Shown here: positions 5,605 to 11,945 of the stretch, one piece after another
Layout of the letters: each line of letters opens with the position of its first letter
Position numbering within the stretch: the first letter of the stretch is position 1
NCBI GenBank assembly: GCA_031273835.1
Contig: JAISRD010000044.1
Location: 1-11,945 of the forward strand
Source: Treponema sp.
Lineage (GTDB): Bacteria; Spirochaetota; Spirochaetia; Treponematales; Breznakiellaceae
Reading direction: 5' to 3'
Length of the DNA stretch: 11,945 bases
Notes under the pieces: model-generated
Database searches by the model: none
Told to the model about the DNA's origin: nothing
Seen by the model: the letters and a program-made list of their open reading frames with translations, nothing else
Made by a program: the position numbers and the translations under genes

Positions 5605-6348
5605 TTACTGCTTTTCAGGGGTATCCAGGGCCAGGTATAATTTGGTCTCGGCAACGGTAAGTCCAAGCCGTACCGCTATCATATCCGCCGAAAAACCCGC
5701 CCGGTGAAATTCCGCGACCCGTTCCCGCAGGGGCCGTTTAAGGTTGACGGGCTTATCCGAGATAACAAAATGGGGCCCTTTGATATTCTTCGCAGCAGGG
5801 GCATTTTCCGGGCCCTGCGCCGTGTTGCTTTTCCCCGGGGGCGGGCTTGCGGCATAGGACGCCGTTTCGGGGGAACTGTCCCGCAGTTCCAGGGTATCGA
5901 GGAGACCGGGGGAAGTTTTGTAGGGCGGCGTTTTTTTCCGGCGGGCGGTCTTTTTTTTCGGGCCCGGTTTCTTTTCGGGTTCGGGTCCCGCCGTGATGGG
6001 AGCTGCGGCTTGGCCGTGCGGTTCTTTTTCCGTCAGCGGATTTACCCGGCTTAACGCGGCAAAGGACGATTCCCCGGCGCTGCCGCGGTTCAATTCCCTG
6101 GTGTACAAGGCGATACGCCGCTCCGCCTCGGCGGTAAGTTCCCGTAAATTGGTGATGCGTTCTTCCAGGAGCTGGAGATTCTGCTCCGTCTTTTCATCAA
6201 TATCCGCCTCGAGCCGGCGTATTTCATCACTGAGTCTCGCCAGTATGGCCTCAGGGCTGGTGGATTTTCGAACATAGGATTTGATGTAGAGCAGGGAAAA
6301 AAACCAGAGGAGAAAGGCCGCCGCGGAAAAAAAGACCCCCCAGTTCAT
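5605..6348 (-). CDS. Membrane-anchored coiled-coil protein with C-terminal HTH-like domain (SwrB/YlxL-like), end of motility operon
   Basis: A 247-aa protein. MNWGVFFSAAAFLLWFFSLL is a single N-terminal membrane helix. Residues about 30-88 are a charged heptad-type coiled coil (ILARLSDEIRRLEADIDEKT onward). A long low-complexity Pro/Lys/Ala-rich linker (about 100-200) includes a basic patch KKPGPKKKTARRKKTPPYK. The C-terminus REVAEFHRAGFSADMIAVRLGL-like segment (208-230) and the following helix resemble the small helix-turn-helix that ends SwrB/DUF6115-type proteins. In Bacillus, SwrB follows the flhF-flhG-sigD block and activates flagellar assembly, so equivalent position and architecture suggest a similar role; sequence homology is not proven. 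ATG 6348 is chosen because upstream in-frame codons run through a repeat element. No good Shine-Dalgarno is close to it. It is the last gene before the tRNA promoter. Confidence 0.72.
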   Translation of the reverse strand: MNWGVFFSAAAFLLWFFSLLYIKSYVRKSTSPEAILARLSDEIRRLEADIDEKTEQNLQLLEERITNLRELTAEAERRIALYTRELNRGSAGESSFAALSRVNPLTEKEPHGQAAAPITAGPEPEKKPGPKKKTARRKKTPPYKTSPGLLDTLELRDSSPETASYAASPPPGKSNTAQGPENAPAAKNIKGPHFVISDKPVNLKRPLRERVAEFHRAGFSADMIAVRLGLTVAETKLYLALDTPEKQ

Positions 6349-6436
6349 GCGCAAGCCGCCCCCGGCGGCGTCGTATAATAAATTTCCTCTCGCACGCGGC
6401 CCGCAGGGACGCCTGCGCAAGCCGTCTCCGGCGGCG
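6348..6436. repeat. Duplicated 23-bp palindromic element (REP/BIME-like) between two motility genes
   Basis: Two 23-bp copies (6348-6370 and 6414-6436) are offset by 66 bases and match at 21 of 23 positions. Each starts TGCGCAAGCCG and ends CGGCGGCG. The first contains the stem GCCGCC-CCC-GGCGGC; the second keeps GCCG/CGGC. A third hairpin lies between them (GCAGG with CCTGC, 6400-6415 region). The unit begins at the ATG of the downstream gene and fills the 93-base gap, separating an AGAGGA motif (near 6390) from that ATG. It resembles intercistronic REP-type elements. Confidence 0.65.
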
Positions 6437-6441
6437 CATTG

Positions 6442-6774
6442 TTACATGGAAATATCAATGTTTCTGCCCAGATCCAGGTCCCGAATCACAAGGTCCGTTT
6501 CGGAAAGGTCTTCCTCCCCGGCGTCCGCCGCCTTTTTTTTCTCCCCCTCCCGTTCCCTGCCGCGGCCGCCGTTACGATCCTTTACCCCCTCGGCGCCCTC
6601 TCCGGCATCCTGAGCCTCATTGACCGCCCGTATCCGTTCTTCCGTGTGCCGCTGGTTTTGGGCCTGCTGCAGGGCCTGCTGCAGGGCGGCGCCCTCACGC
6701 TGGGCGCTTTCCTGTTTGCCGACCTTGTCGATCTGGGTAAAGAGGGTTTGAAGATCAATTGGTAGTATAGCCAT
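6442..6774 (-). CDS. Small charged protein of the motility operon, function unknown
   Basis: A 110-aa soluble protein that I cannot assign to a family. It starts MAILPIDLQTLFTQIDKVGK, a plausible amphipathic segment. A Gln/Ala-rich helix follows, containing a perfect 12-bp tandem duplication that encodes LQQA twice (DNA 6660-6683). The middle (about 50-88) is Gly/Glu/Arg/Lys-rich and probably disordered. The C-terminus LSETDLVIRDLDLGRNIDIS is more ordered in character. ATG 6774 is chosen over the ATG 24 bases upstream because GGGGA lies just before it. It overlaps the 3' end of the FapA-family gene by 20 bases, which implies translational coupling. No membrane helix or signal is present. Its role in motility is inferred only from position. 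Confidence 0.7.
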   Translation of the reverse strand: MAILPIDLQTLFTQIDKVGKQESAQREGAALQQALQQAQNQRHTEERIRAVNEAQDAGEGAEGVKDRNGGRGREREGEKKKAADAGEEDLSETDLVIRDLDLGRNIDISM

Positions 6775-8716
6775 CGGGTCCCCGTATTGCATCCTCATCG
6801 GGTTCTTCGTATTTGATTACCCGTATAAGGCCGTTTTCAAGGATAAAGGTTACCGCCTTGTATTCATTACGCACGTCTTCCCTGGCGTCCCGGATAAGTA
6901 TCTTAACCCCCGGATACACCTTGGAACTGGCCGAAATTTTACCCTTGGCTTTAATGGTGGAAAGGAAGGCCTGTATTTTTTCAGTTTCTTCCTTGTTTTT
7001 CTCAAGCTCCCCGGTGAGCTCCGCCCTTTTATCCATAAGCTCACTGAGGTACGCTTCCTTGTCCTCCGGCAGGCTTTTACGCTGCTTTTTGATATTGATC
7101 AGGGTCTGGATATTGAGCTGAATTTCCTCAAGCTGCCTGTCGGCCTCGGATTTTTGGGCCTCGAGCGATTCGAGCTGTTCCTTGCTTTTCGGATCAAAAC
7201 CCACTTCGCAGATCGTCTCCGTACCGCTGGTGGCGCTTCCCAGATTCTTGGCGCTGATCTCCTCGGTGGCCCGCAGCCGACCCCCCACTATGTGGGCCCG
7301 CTTACCCTGGCAGATGATACACTTAAAGGCGTCCACATGGGAATTGATGATCCCGTCGGAAACCACCACCATATTTCCCGCTTCAATCCGGGCGTTTTCT
7401 ATAAACCGGGCCCAAATGGAACGGCCCGAGCGGACCATACAGTCGCTTTTTCCCGTAATGCCCTGGTGAACGATGATATCCCCTTCGGCGTCAAGTTCCG
7501 CCTTCTCCACCGTACCGTTCACCTCAATATTCCCGGCGGCCTTGACGGAAAAGCCGTCTTCCACGCTGCCGGTGATGATCACCGTTCCAAGGAAAATGAT
7601 GTTCCCCGTTTTGATATTGACGTTTCCCTGAACGGTATAAACGGGCTCAACATTTATCTTGTTCCCCGTTAAAATCACCTGGCCGTTCATTTCGGCGATG
7701 ATAGTCGCTCCGTCATCCCCTACGCGCACGTTTTTTCCCAGGGGCAGGGGGATATCCCTGCCTGATTTCGCGGGTATTACCTTGCCGGTTACGGTTCTGC
7801 CGGCGGTTCCGTTTTCCGGCGGCATCTTCACCGCCAGAGGCTGCCCCGCGACAACATTCTGGATGATGTTGATCTCTTTGAAGTCAATCTTGCCGTTGGA
7901 GCTTTCCCGCAGCCGTACCTTGGTCTGATCGGTTTCAAAATTATACTGGATATACGCGTCCCTGCCGTCGGCGGGGCGTGTTCCCTCGGCAACCTGAACG
8001 GGTTCCTTGTAGAAAGGCCGGTCGGCAAATTCGGTGAGGTACTCCTCATCAACGCCGTAGACAACCCTGTTATTCCGCAGGAAGGACAGGTAGGTTTCAA
8101 CGGGAATATCGCAGCCGCCGCTGCCCGGGGGGGTAACGCTGACAAGGGCCTTCATTTCATCGGCGCTGATCTCAACGGACATGGAGGCGTCATTGGCCGG
8201 CGCGTGATCAAAATCGCCTATGCGTTCATAGGTCCCCGCGGCCTTGTTGACCATGTCCGTTACGGCGGCTTCGTCATAGTTTTTGACGCCCCTGGCGTCA
8301 ATCGTCCGGATAACCGCAGCGCTTGTAATGCGCCTGCCCTTTCCAAGCGGGGGAATAACCTTTAAGTAGGCTCCGTCATGGAGGAGCTGTACAAAGGCGT
8401 CGCCCTCCCTGTCGGCAATAACCTTAACCGGTTCAGCGGCGGCCTCGGCGGCGGCTTCCTTTTCTTTCTCAATGGTTTTAGCGGTTACCCGTTCATAGGC
8501 CCGTATCTTCCAGTTCTTTGCCCCGGTTCCCATAAAGCCGGAAAAACCCCGGACCGTTACTTCGTATTCCATGCGCCGCAGGGGAAGATTAAGCAGGGTA
8601 GACGCCCCGGCCACCGCTTCTTCAAGGGTCGCCCCTTCGGCCTCGATGGTTTTAATGGCCCTATCCCGCTCCAATCTTTCCTTCATAGTATGCTGAAGCT
8701 GGACAAAATCAACCAA
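6755..8716 (-). CDS. FapA-family protein (DUF342) with N-terminal Jag_N-like domain
   Basis: A 653-aa cytoplasmic protein. Residues about 22-76 (EAEGATLEEAVAGASTLLNL, then VRGFSGFMGTGAKNWKIRAY) match the Jag N-terminal pattern. The DUF342/FapA core spans about 175-505, with hallmark GRTVTGKVIPAKSGRDIPLP (306-325), MNGQV, and a repetitive Gly-rich beta-helix such as VQGNVNIKTGNIIFLGTVII. Residues about 510-590 are a coiled coil, and a short beta-rich tail follows. In Vibrio, FapA affects flagellar assembly by interacting with the glucose PTS; whether that holds here is unknown. The start is TTG at 8716, with AGGGGG (8727-8722) five bases upstream; an ATG ten codons further in lacks this. It begins 19 bases after the sigma factor gene. 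The coiled coil suggests oligomerisation. Confidence 0.9.
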   Translation of the reverse strand: MVDFVQLQHTMKERLERDRAIKTIEAEGATLEEAVAGASTLLNLPLRRMEYEVTVRGFSGFMGTGAKNWKIRAYERVTAKTIEKEKEAAAEAAAEPVKVIADREGDAFVQLLHDGAYLKVIPPLGKGRRITSAAVIRTIDARGVKNYDEAAVTDMVNKAAGTYERIGDFDHAPANDASMSVEISADEMKALVSVTPPGSGGCDIPVETYLSFLRNNRVVYGVDEEYLTEFADRPFYKEPVQVAEGTRPADGRDAYIQYNFETDQTKVRLRESSNGKIDFKEINIIQNVVAGQPLAVKMPPENGTAGRTVTGKVIPAKSGRDIPLPLGKNVRVGDDGATIIAEMNGQVILTGNKINVEPVYTVQGNVNIKTGNIIFLGTVIITGSVEDGFSVKAAGNIEVNGTVEKAELDAEGDIIVHQGITGKSDCMVRSGRSIWARFIENARIEAGNMVVVSDGIINSHVDAFKCIICQGKRAHIVGGRLRATEEISAKNLGSATSGTETICEVGFDPKSKEQLESLEAQKSEADRQLEEIQLNIQTLINIKKQRKSLPEDKEAYLSELMDKRAELTGELEKNKEETEKIQAFLSTIKAKGKISASSKVYPGVKILIRDAREDVRNEYKAVTFILENGLIRVIKYEEPDEDAIRGPDGYTTN

Positions 8717-8735
8717 AACGGCCCCCTGTTTACGC

Positions 8736-9548
8736 CTACACTATACCCTTGCGCACATTGGTGAGTTTTGAACGGAGGTGTATGATGGCCTTGGTATGAA
8801 GCTGGGATACCCGCGATTCGGTAACTTCCAGCACCTGGCCGATTTCTTTGAGGGTAAGGTCCTCGTAATAGTAGAGAACCAGTATCTTTTTTTCCTTATC
8901 CGGCAGTTCGTTTATCGCCCTTACAATGACCCGGCGTATTTCCTCTTTTTCAACTATCACGTCGGGATTAAGGCTGGAGGGCGATTCTATGCTGTCCACA
9001 AAGGAAACCTTATCATTCTCATCCCCGGAAAACCACACATCACTTAAGGAAAGTATGGATGTGCTGGTAATCTTCTGTATGGTTTTAAAGTACTCCGCCT
9101 CGTCCATGCCCAGGGATTGGGCGATTTCCTGATCCGTGGCGGTACGCCCCAGCTGGGCTTCCAGGGAACCGATGGCTTCTTCCACTTCACGGGTTTTCTG
9201 CCGCACCGAACGGGGAACCCAATCTATGGAACGAAGTTCATCAAAAATTGCCCCCCGTATCCTGGTAACCGCATAGGTTTTAAATTTTACATTTTTGTCG
9301 GGGTCGAATTTATCAATGGCGTCAAGGAGGCCGAATACGCCGAAGCCCACCAGATCGTCAAATTCCACGCTATGGGGCATGCCGACCGCAACCTTGCCGG
9401 CCACATACTTAACCAGGGGGGCGTACTGCTTGATAAAGGCCTCCCGTATCTTGGGGTCCCTTTCCTTATGGTACTGAATCCAGAGTTCCTCTTCTGTTTT
9501 CTCGTCTGCGGGTTTATCCGAATCTGCGCCCCAAAGGGTCTTCCCCAT
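8736..9548 (-). CDS. fliA: RNA polymerase sigma factor for flagellar genes (sigma-28, FliA/WhiG family)
   Basis: A 270-aa alternative sigma factor that directs RNA polymerase to late flagellar and chemotaxis promoters. Region 2 spans about 38-107 and includes FDDLVGFGVFGLLDAIDKFD (63-82) and FKTYAVTRIRGAIFDELRSI (89-108), which contact the -10 element and core enzyme. WVPRSVRQK (110-118) starts region 3. Region 4 (about 205-262) ends with the helix-turn-helix LTLKEIGQVLEVTESRVSQL (231-250), which reads the -35. Length and layout are typical of the family, without region 1.1. ATG 9548 has AAGGA six bases upstream, and the stop of the preceding gene lies inside that spacer, so translation is probably coupled. 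No FlgM anti-sigma gene is visible in the window. Confidence 0.96.
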   Translation of the reverse strand: MGKTLWGADSDKPADEKTEEELWIQYHKERDPKIREAFIKQYAPLVKYVAGKVAVGMPHSVEFDDLVGFGVFGLLDAIDKFDPDKNVKFKTYAVTRIRGAIFDELRSIDWVPRSVRQKTREVEEAIGSLEAQLGRTATDQEIAQSLGMDEAEYFKTIQKITSTSILSLSDVWFSGDENDKVSFVDSIESPSSLNPDVIVEKEEIRRVIVRAINELPDKEKKILVLYYYEDLTLKEIGQVLEVTESRVSQLHTKAIIHLRSKLTNVRKGIV

Positions 9549-9551
9549 AAA

Positions 9552-10268
9552 CTATCCTTTTTCGTCCTTTTTCAATGCCGTCTGTATGGCCAGGGCCAAT
9601 TCTTTGGGGTTAAAATCCCCCATAACATCGTTTTTTCCACCCCCCCTCGGAAGGGGACGCCTCGGTTCGGAGGGCGCCTCGTAAACTTCGGGTTCAGCCG
9701 CCGCCCCGGCCGGGGTACTTACAAAGGAACCGGAAAGAGCGTCAAAATCGGGCATAATCTCCGTACCCGCCGCCGGGCTTTCCCCCCCTGAATTTTCAGA
9801 ACCCGAATTTGCATGAATTCCGTTTCCCGCGGAATTCCCCTGGGGCGAAAAATCCGGCGTCCCCTCAGATCCATCCCTCTTCATATTATACCCGGATTGA
9901 TTTCCCAGGTCCATACCCGCAGACATTTGCGAAACTTCGGCGGGGCCGGATCGGGGGGGCTCCTCAATATTATCCACATCTTCACCGTCTCCCCTGGGGA
10001 AGGCCCCCGCAATGGGGCCCGCGACGGTCATATCAACCCGGGAACCGGGGGCGATAATATCGAAATCGTTCCCCGAAATATTCAGCAGTTCCGGTATAAA
10101 CTGCCCTAAAATCCAAAAGACCAGGCAAAAGAGGATAAAAAACAGGACGCCGAAGATAAGGGCCCTGAGGATCACCGCGGTAAAACCGGCTCCGCTTATC
10201 AGGCCCAAAAGAAGGGAGAGTGCCAGGGCCGTTCCGCCGGCGATACCGCTTATTTTGAAATTAAACAC
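9552..10268 (-). CDS. Membrane protein with two N-terminal helices and a disordered tail, motility operon, function unknown
   Basis: A 238-aa protein without a family I recognise. Two hydrophobic helices (about 8-28 and 31-58) are joined by a short turn, followed by GQFIPELLNISGND and APGSRVDMTVAG. Residues about 90-210 are Gly/Ser/Pro/Glu-rich and likely disordered. The C-terminus MGDFNPKELALAIQTALKKD (216-235) reads like a short amphipathic helix that could be a binding motif. The start is GTG at 10268, with a run of seven G five bases upstream, and it overlaps the 3' end of flhG by eight bases. Its stop is inside the ribosome-binding region of the sigma gene. The place between flhG and fliA suggests a motility function, perhaps linking the membrane to a flagellar or sigma regulator; this is inference. 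Confidence 0.8.
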   Translation of the reverse strand: MFNFKISGIAGGTALALSLLLGLISGAGFTAVILRALIFGVLFFILFCLVFWILGQFIPELLNISGNDFDIIAPGSRVDMTVAGPIAGAFPRGDGEDVDNIEEPPRSGPAEVSQMSAGMDLGNQSGYNMKRDGSEGTPDFSPQGNSAGNGIHANSGSENSGGESPAAGTEIMPDFDALSGSFVSTPAGAAAEPEVYEAPSEPRRPLPRGGGKNDVMGDFNPKELALAIQTALKKDEKG

Positions 10269-11148
10269 CTGCGCCCCCCCTTATCAAGCGCTTAACGATT
10301 TTTCCAAAGCCTCCGTTATCCCGTATCTCCGTTTTATCCATCCGTCCCACAATATGTTGAACACACTGGGAAGCCCTGCACCTGGGGTCCATCACCATAA
10401 AGGGTTTCTGTCTCTGTACCGCCTGGGCAACGGAGGAATCCTCAAAAATGAACCCAAGGTAGTCCACGTTGAGGTTGAGAAACTGACCGGTGATATTTAT
10501 CATCCTGTCGGCAACCTTACGGGCCTCGGCGGCGTTTTTTACCCGGTTTACCACAAGCTTAAGTCCCATGTTGAGGCTGTTAATCTCCGAGGCGATAACC
10601 TTGATGATGCCGTATGCGTCGGTTATGGCGGTGGGTTCCGGGGTGGTGATAATCACCGTATCGTCCGCCGCGGCCACAAAATCCAGCACATTGCTTGAAA
10701 TTCCCGCGGAGGTATCGATGATGATGATATCCGCCTGGGAAAGGGTTTCCAATTCGCTGATAAAGTACTGCCGTTCACTATCGTCAAGGTTCGCTATTTT
10801 AGAAAAACCCGAAGCCCCCGCCACAATGGAAATGCCGTATTCGGTATCGACCATGATCTCCTTCATGGTCTTCTGTTTACGGATCACATGGTAGAGGTTG
10901 AATTTGGGGATCATGTTAAGCATTACATTGACATTGGCCAGCCCCAGGTCGGCGTCCATGACGGTTACTTTTTTCCCCATACGGGCATAGGCAAGGGCCA
11001 TATTAACCGCCACATTGGTTTTCCCCACACCGCCCTTGCCGCTGGTAACGGTAATAATACGGGTCTTTTTTTCCTTTCCCTTGACAGGCTTTTCATAGGA
11101 GGAGTTTCTCCGCATCATTTCCCTTAGTTTTTCAGCCTGATCTTCCAT
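10261..11148 (-). CDS. flhG: Flagellar number regulator FlhG (MinD-like ATPase, YlxH/FleN)
   Basis: A 295-aa ParA/MinD-family ATPase that controls flagellar number and position with FlhF. The N-terminus MEDQAEKLREMM carries the DQAxxLR motif, which in characterised FlhG proteins stimulates the FlhF GTPase. The deviant Walker A SGKGGVGKTNVAVNMA lies at 36-51, with the signature lysine K38. MDADLGLANVNVM (64-76) is the switch I region, and IIIDTSAGISS is the Walker B/switch II region. The C-terminal amphipathic helix (GKIVKRLIRGG) fits a membrane-targeting sequence. ATG 11148 follows the flhF stop by six bases, with GAGAGGAG spanning the end of flhF as ribosome site. The gene downstream overlaps by eight bases. 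In spirochaetes, which have periplasmic flagella near both poles, these proteins are thought to set filament number. Confidence 0.96.
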   Translation of the reverse strand: MEDQAEKLREMMRRNSSYEKPVKGKEKKTRIITVTSGKGGVGKTNVAVNMALAYARMGKKVTVMDADLGLANVNVMLNMIPKFNLYHVIRKQKTMKEIMVDTEYGISIVAGASGFSKIANLDDSERQYFISELETLSQADIIIIDTSAGISSNVLDFVAAADDTVIITTPEPTAITDAYGIIKVIASEINSLNMGLKLVVNRVKNAAEARKVADRMINITGQFLNLNVDYLGFIFEDSSVAQAVQRQKPFMVMDPRCRASQCVQHIVGRMDKTEIRDNGGFGKIVKRLIRGGAGV

Positions 11149-11154
11149 GTAGTA

Positions 11155-11945
11155 TTAACTCCTCTCCGGTTTTTCCCCGGCAAAACGCCGGGTCAGGGCA
11201 TCCCGGTTTATTACAAAGCCCTCCAGATACATGAGAAAACGGATCACATCGGCCTTTGCAATATCAGAAGGAACAGTCTGTCCGTCGGTAATAAAGGAGA
11301 CCGGCTTTGCCGATTCGGAAAGGGCGCTTATCACATTCCCCACACGGCTTGTCTCATCCAGTTTGGTGATAATCACCGCGCCGTAGTTAAAGGGTTCAAA
11401 GTGCTTGAAGATTTCTTCTATGTCGCCTGCCTTGGTGGAAGCGGAAATGCAGAGGTGAATTTCCGCCTTGGCGCCGCAGGCTTCAAGGATAGCCCTCATT
11501 TCCCCCAGCTCCCCGAAATTACGGGGGCTTTTCCCTATGGTGTCCACCAGGATAAAGTCCACCTCTTTCCGGTACAGGGCCAGGACGGAACGGAGGCTTT
11601 CATAATTTTCCACCGCGGAAACAGGTATCTCCATAATTTCCCCGTATTTTTCAATCTGGTACTTACCGCCGATACGGTAATTATCCAGGGTTACAAGCCG
11701 TACCGATTTTTGCCAGCAGCCGCCGGAACGCTCCCCGTAAAGGGCGGCCATCTTGGCTATGGTGGTGGTTTTGCCTACCCCGGTAGGTCCCACCAGGACA
11801 ATGATACGGGGCCTCTTGCGGCCCGGCGTTTTGGCGTCGGGGATCTCCGGTTCCTGGTACAGCGTGATACATTCGCCTATCCATTCGGCGGCCCTGGCCT
11901 GGACCTTTTCATAATCGCCCAGTTCATCCAGGGAAAATTCTCCCC
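11155..11945 (-). CDS. flhF: Flagellar biosynthesis GTPase FlhF (C-terminal 263 codons; 5' part outside window)
   Basis: SRP-family GTPase that places flagella at the cell pole. The frame is open to the right edge, so the N-terminal part and start lie outside the window; an internal GTG at 11793 is not the real start. The segment at the edge (GEFSLDELGDYEKVQARAAE) belongs to the N-domain. The G domain shows G1 VGPTGVGKTTTIAKMA, G2-like LDNYRIGGKYQIEKYG, G3 VDTIGKSPRN, G4 TKLDETSRVG and the closing FITDGQTVPSDI. The usual SRP-family G3 is DTAGR and the usual G2 is DTYR, so both are slightly changed here. It ends six bases before flhG, as expected for the flhF-flhG pair. Loss of the 5' end is due to the window only. 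Confidence 0.95.
   Translation of the reverse strand, partial: GEFSLDELGDYEKVQARAAEWIGECITLYQEPEIPDAKTPGRKRPRIIVLVGPTGVGKTTTIAKMAALYGERSGGCWQKSVRLVTLDNYRIGGKYQIEKYGEIMEIPVSAVENYESLRSVLALYRKEVDFILVDTIGKSPRNFGELGEMRAILEACGAKAEIHLCISASTKAGDIEEIFKHFEPFNYGAVIITKLDETSRVGNVISALSESAKPVSFITDGQTVPSDIAKADVIRFLMYLEGFVINRDALTRRFAGEKPERS

Noticed and set aside
6251..6439. Short minus-strand frame (62 codons) starting between the 110-aa and SwrB-like genes
   Set aside because: It runs through the palindromic repeats, is Arg-rich from that repeat, and overlaps the better-supported gene.
9117..9791. Plus-strand open frame (224 codons) opposite the sigma factor
   Set aside because: Antisense shadow; sigma regions 2 to 4 are intact on the minus strand.

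Overview
The window reads as the chromosome of a spirochaete, most likely a Treponema relative with moderately high GC such as the termite-gut lineages. The main reason is the right half, a same-strand motility block in the order flhF, flhG, a two-helix membrane protein, fliA/whiG-type sigma factor, FapA-family protein, small charged protein and membrane-anchored coiled-coil protein. That order matches what I recall of treponemal flagellar loci. The species is inference; no 16S or marker gene is present.

Layout. (1) 1-2009: the end of a sugar/oligosaccharide ABC importer locus on the minus strand. A strong sigma-70-type promoter (about 1981-2009) drives a substrate-binding protein (459-1928), followed by the start of its inner-membrane permease (1-354, cut by the window edge). 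(2) 2037-4158: two minus-strand genes that look co-transcribed, a P-loop protein carrying a C-terminal Asp23-like domain (3259-4158) and an exported protein with a catalytically degenerate metallopeptidase-like domain plus TPRs (2037-3218). A perfect TATAAT lies six bases before the first ATG, which suggests a leaderless transcript. (3) 4272-5444: dinB (DNA polymerase IV) diverging on the plus strand. (4) 5474-5546: tRNA-Phe(GAA) on the minus strand with its own promoter. (5) 5605-11945: the minus-strand motility operon, with genes abutting or overlapping; flhF runs off the right edge.

How the genes fit together. FlhF and FlhG are the SRP-type GTPase and its MinD-like regulator, which set flagellar position and number. 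The sigma factor transcribes late flagellar genes. The FapA-family protein, the 238-aa membrane protein, the 110-aa charged protein and the 247-aa SwrB-like protein are less understood but are tied to motility by position. The importer, the P-loop/TPR pair, dinB and the tRNA are separate transcription units.

I see no mobile element, CRISPR array, phage gene or defence system, and no gene-free stretch over 300 bases. The least-described items are the P-loop/Asp23 fusion with its exported pseudo-peptidase partner, the possible leaderless divergent promoters around a G6AG6 tract, several intergenic short repeats, and the poorly characterised motility proteins.
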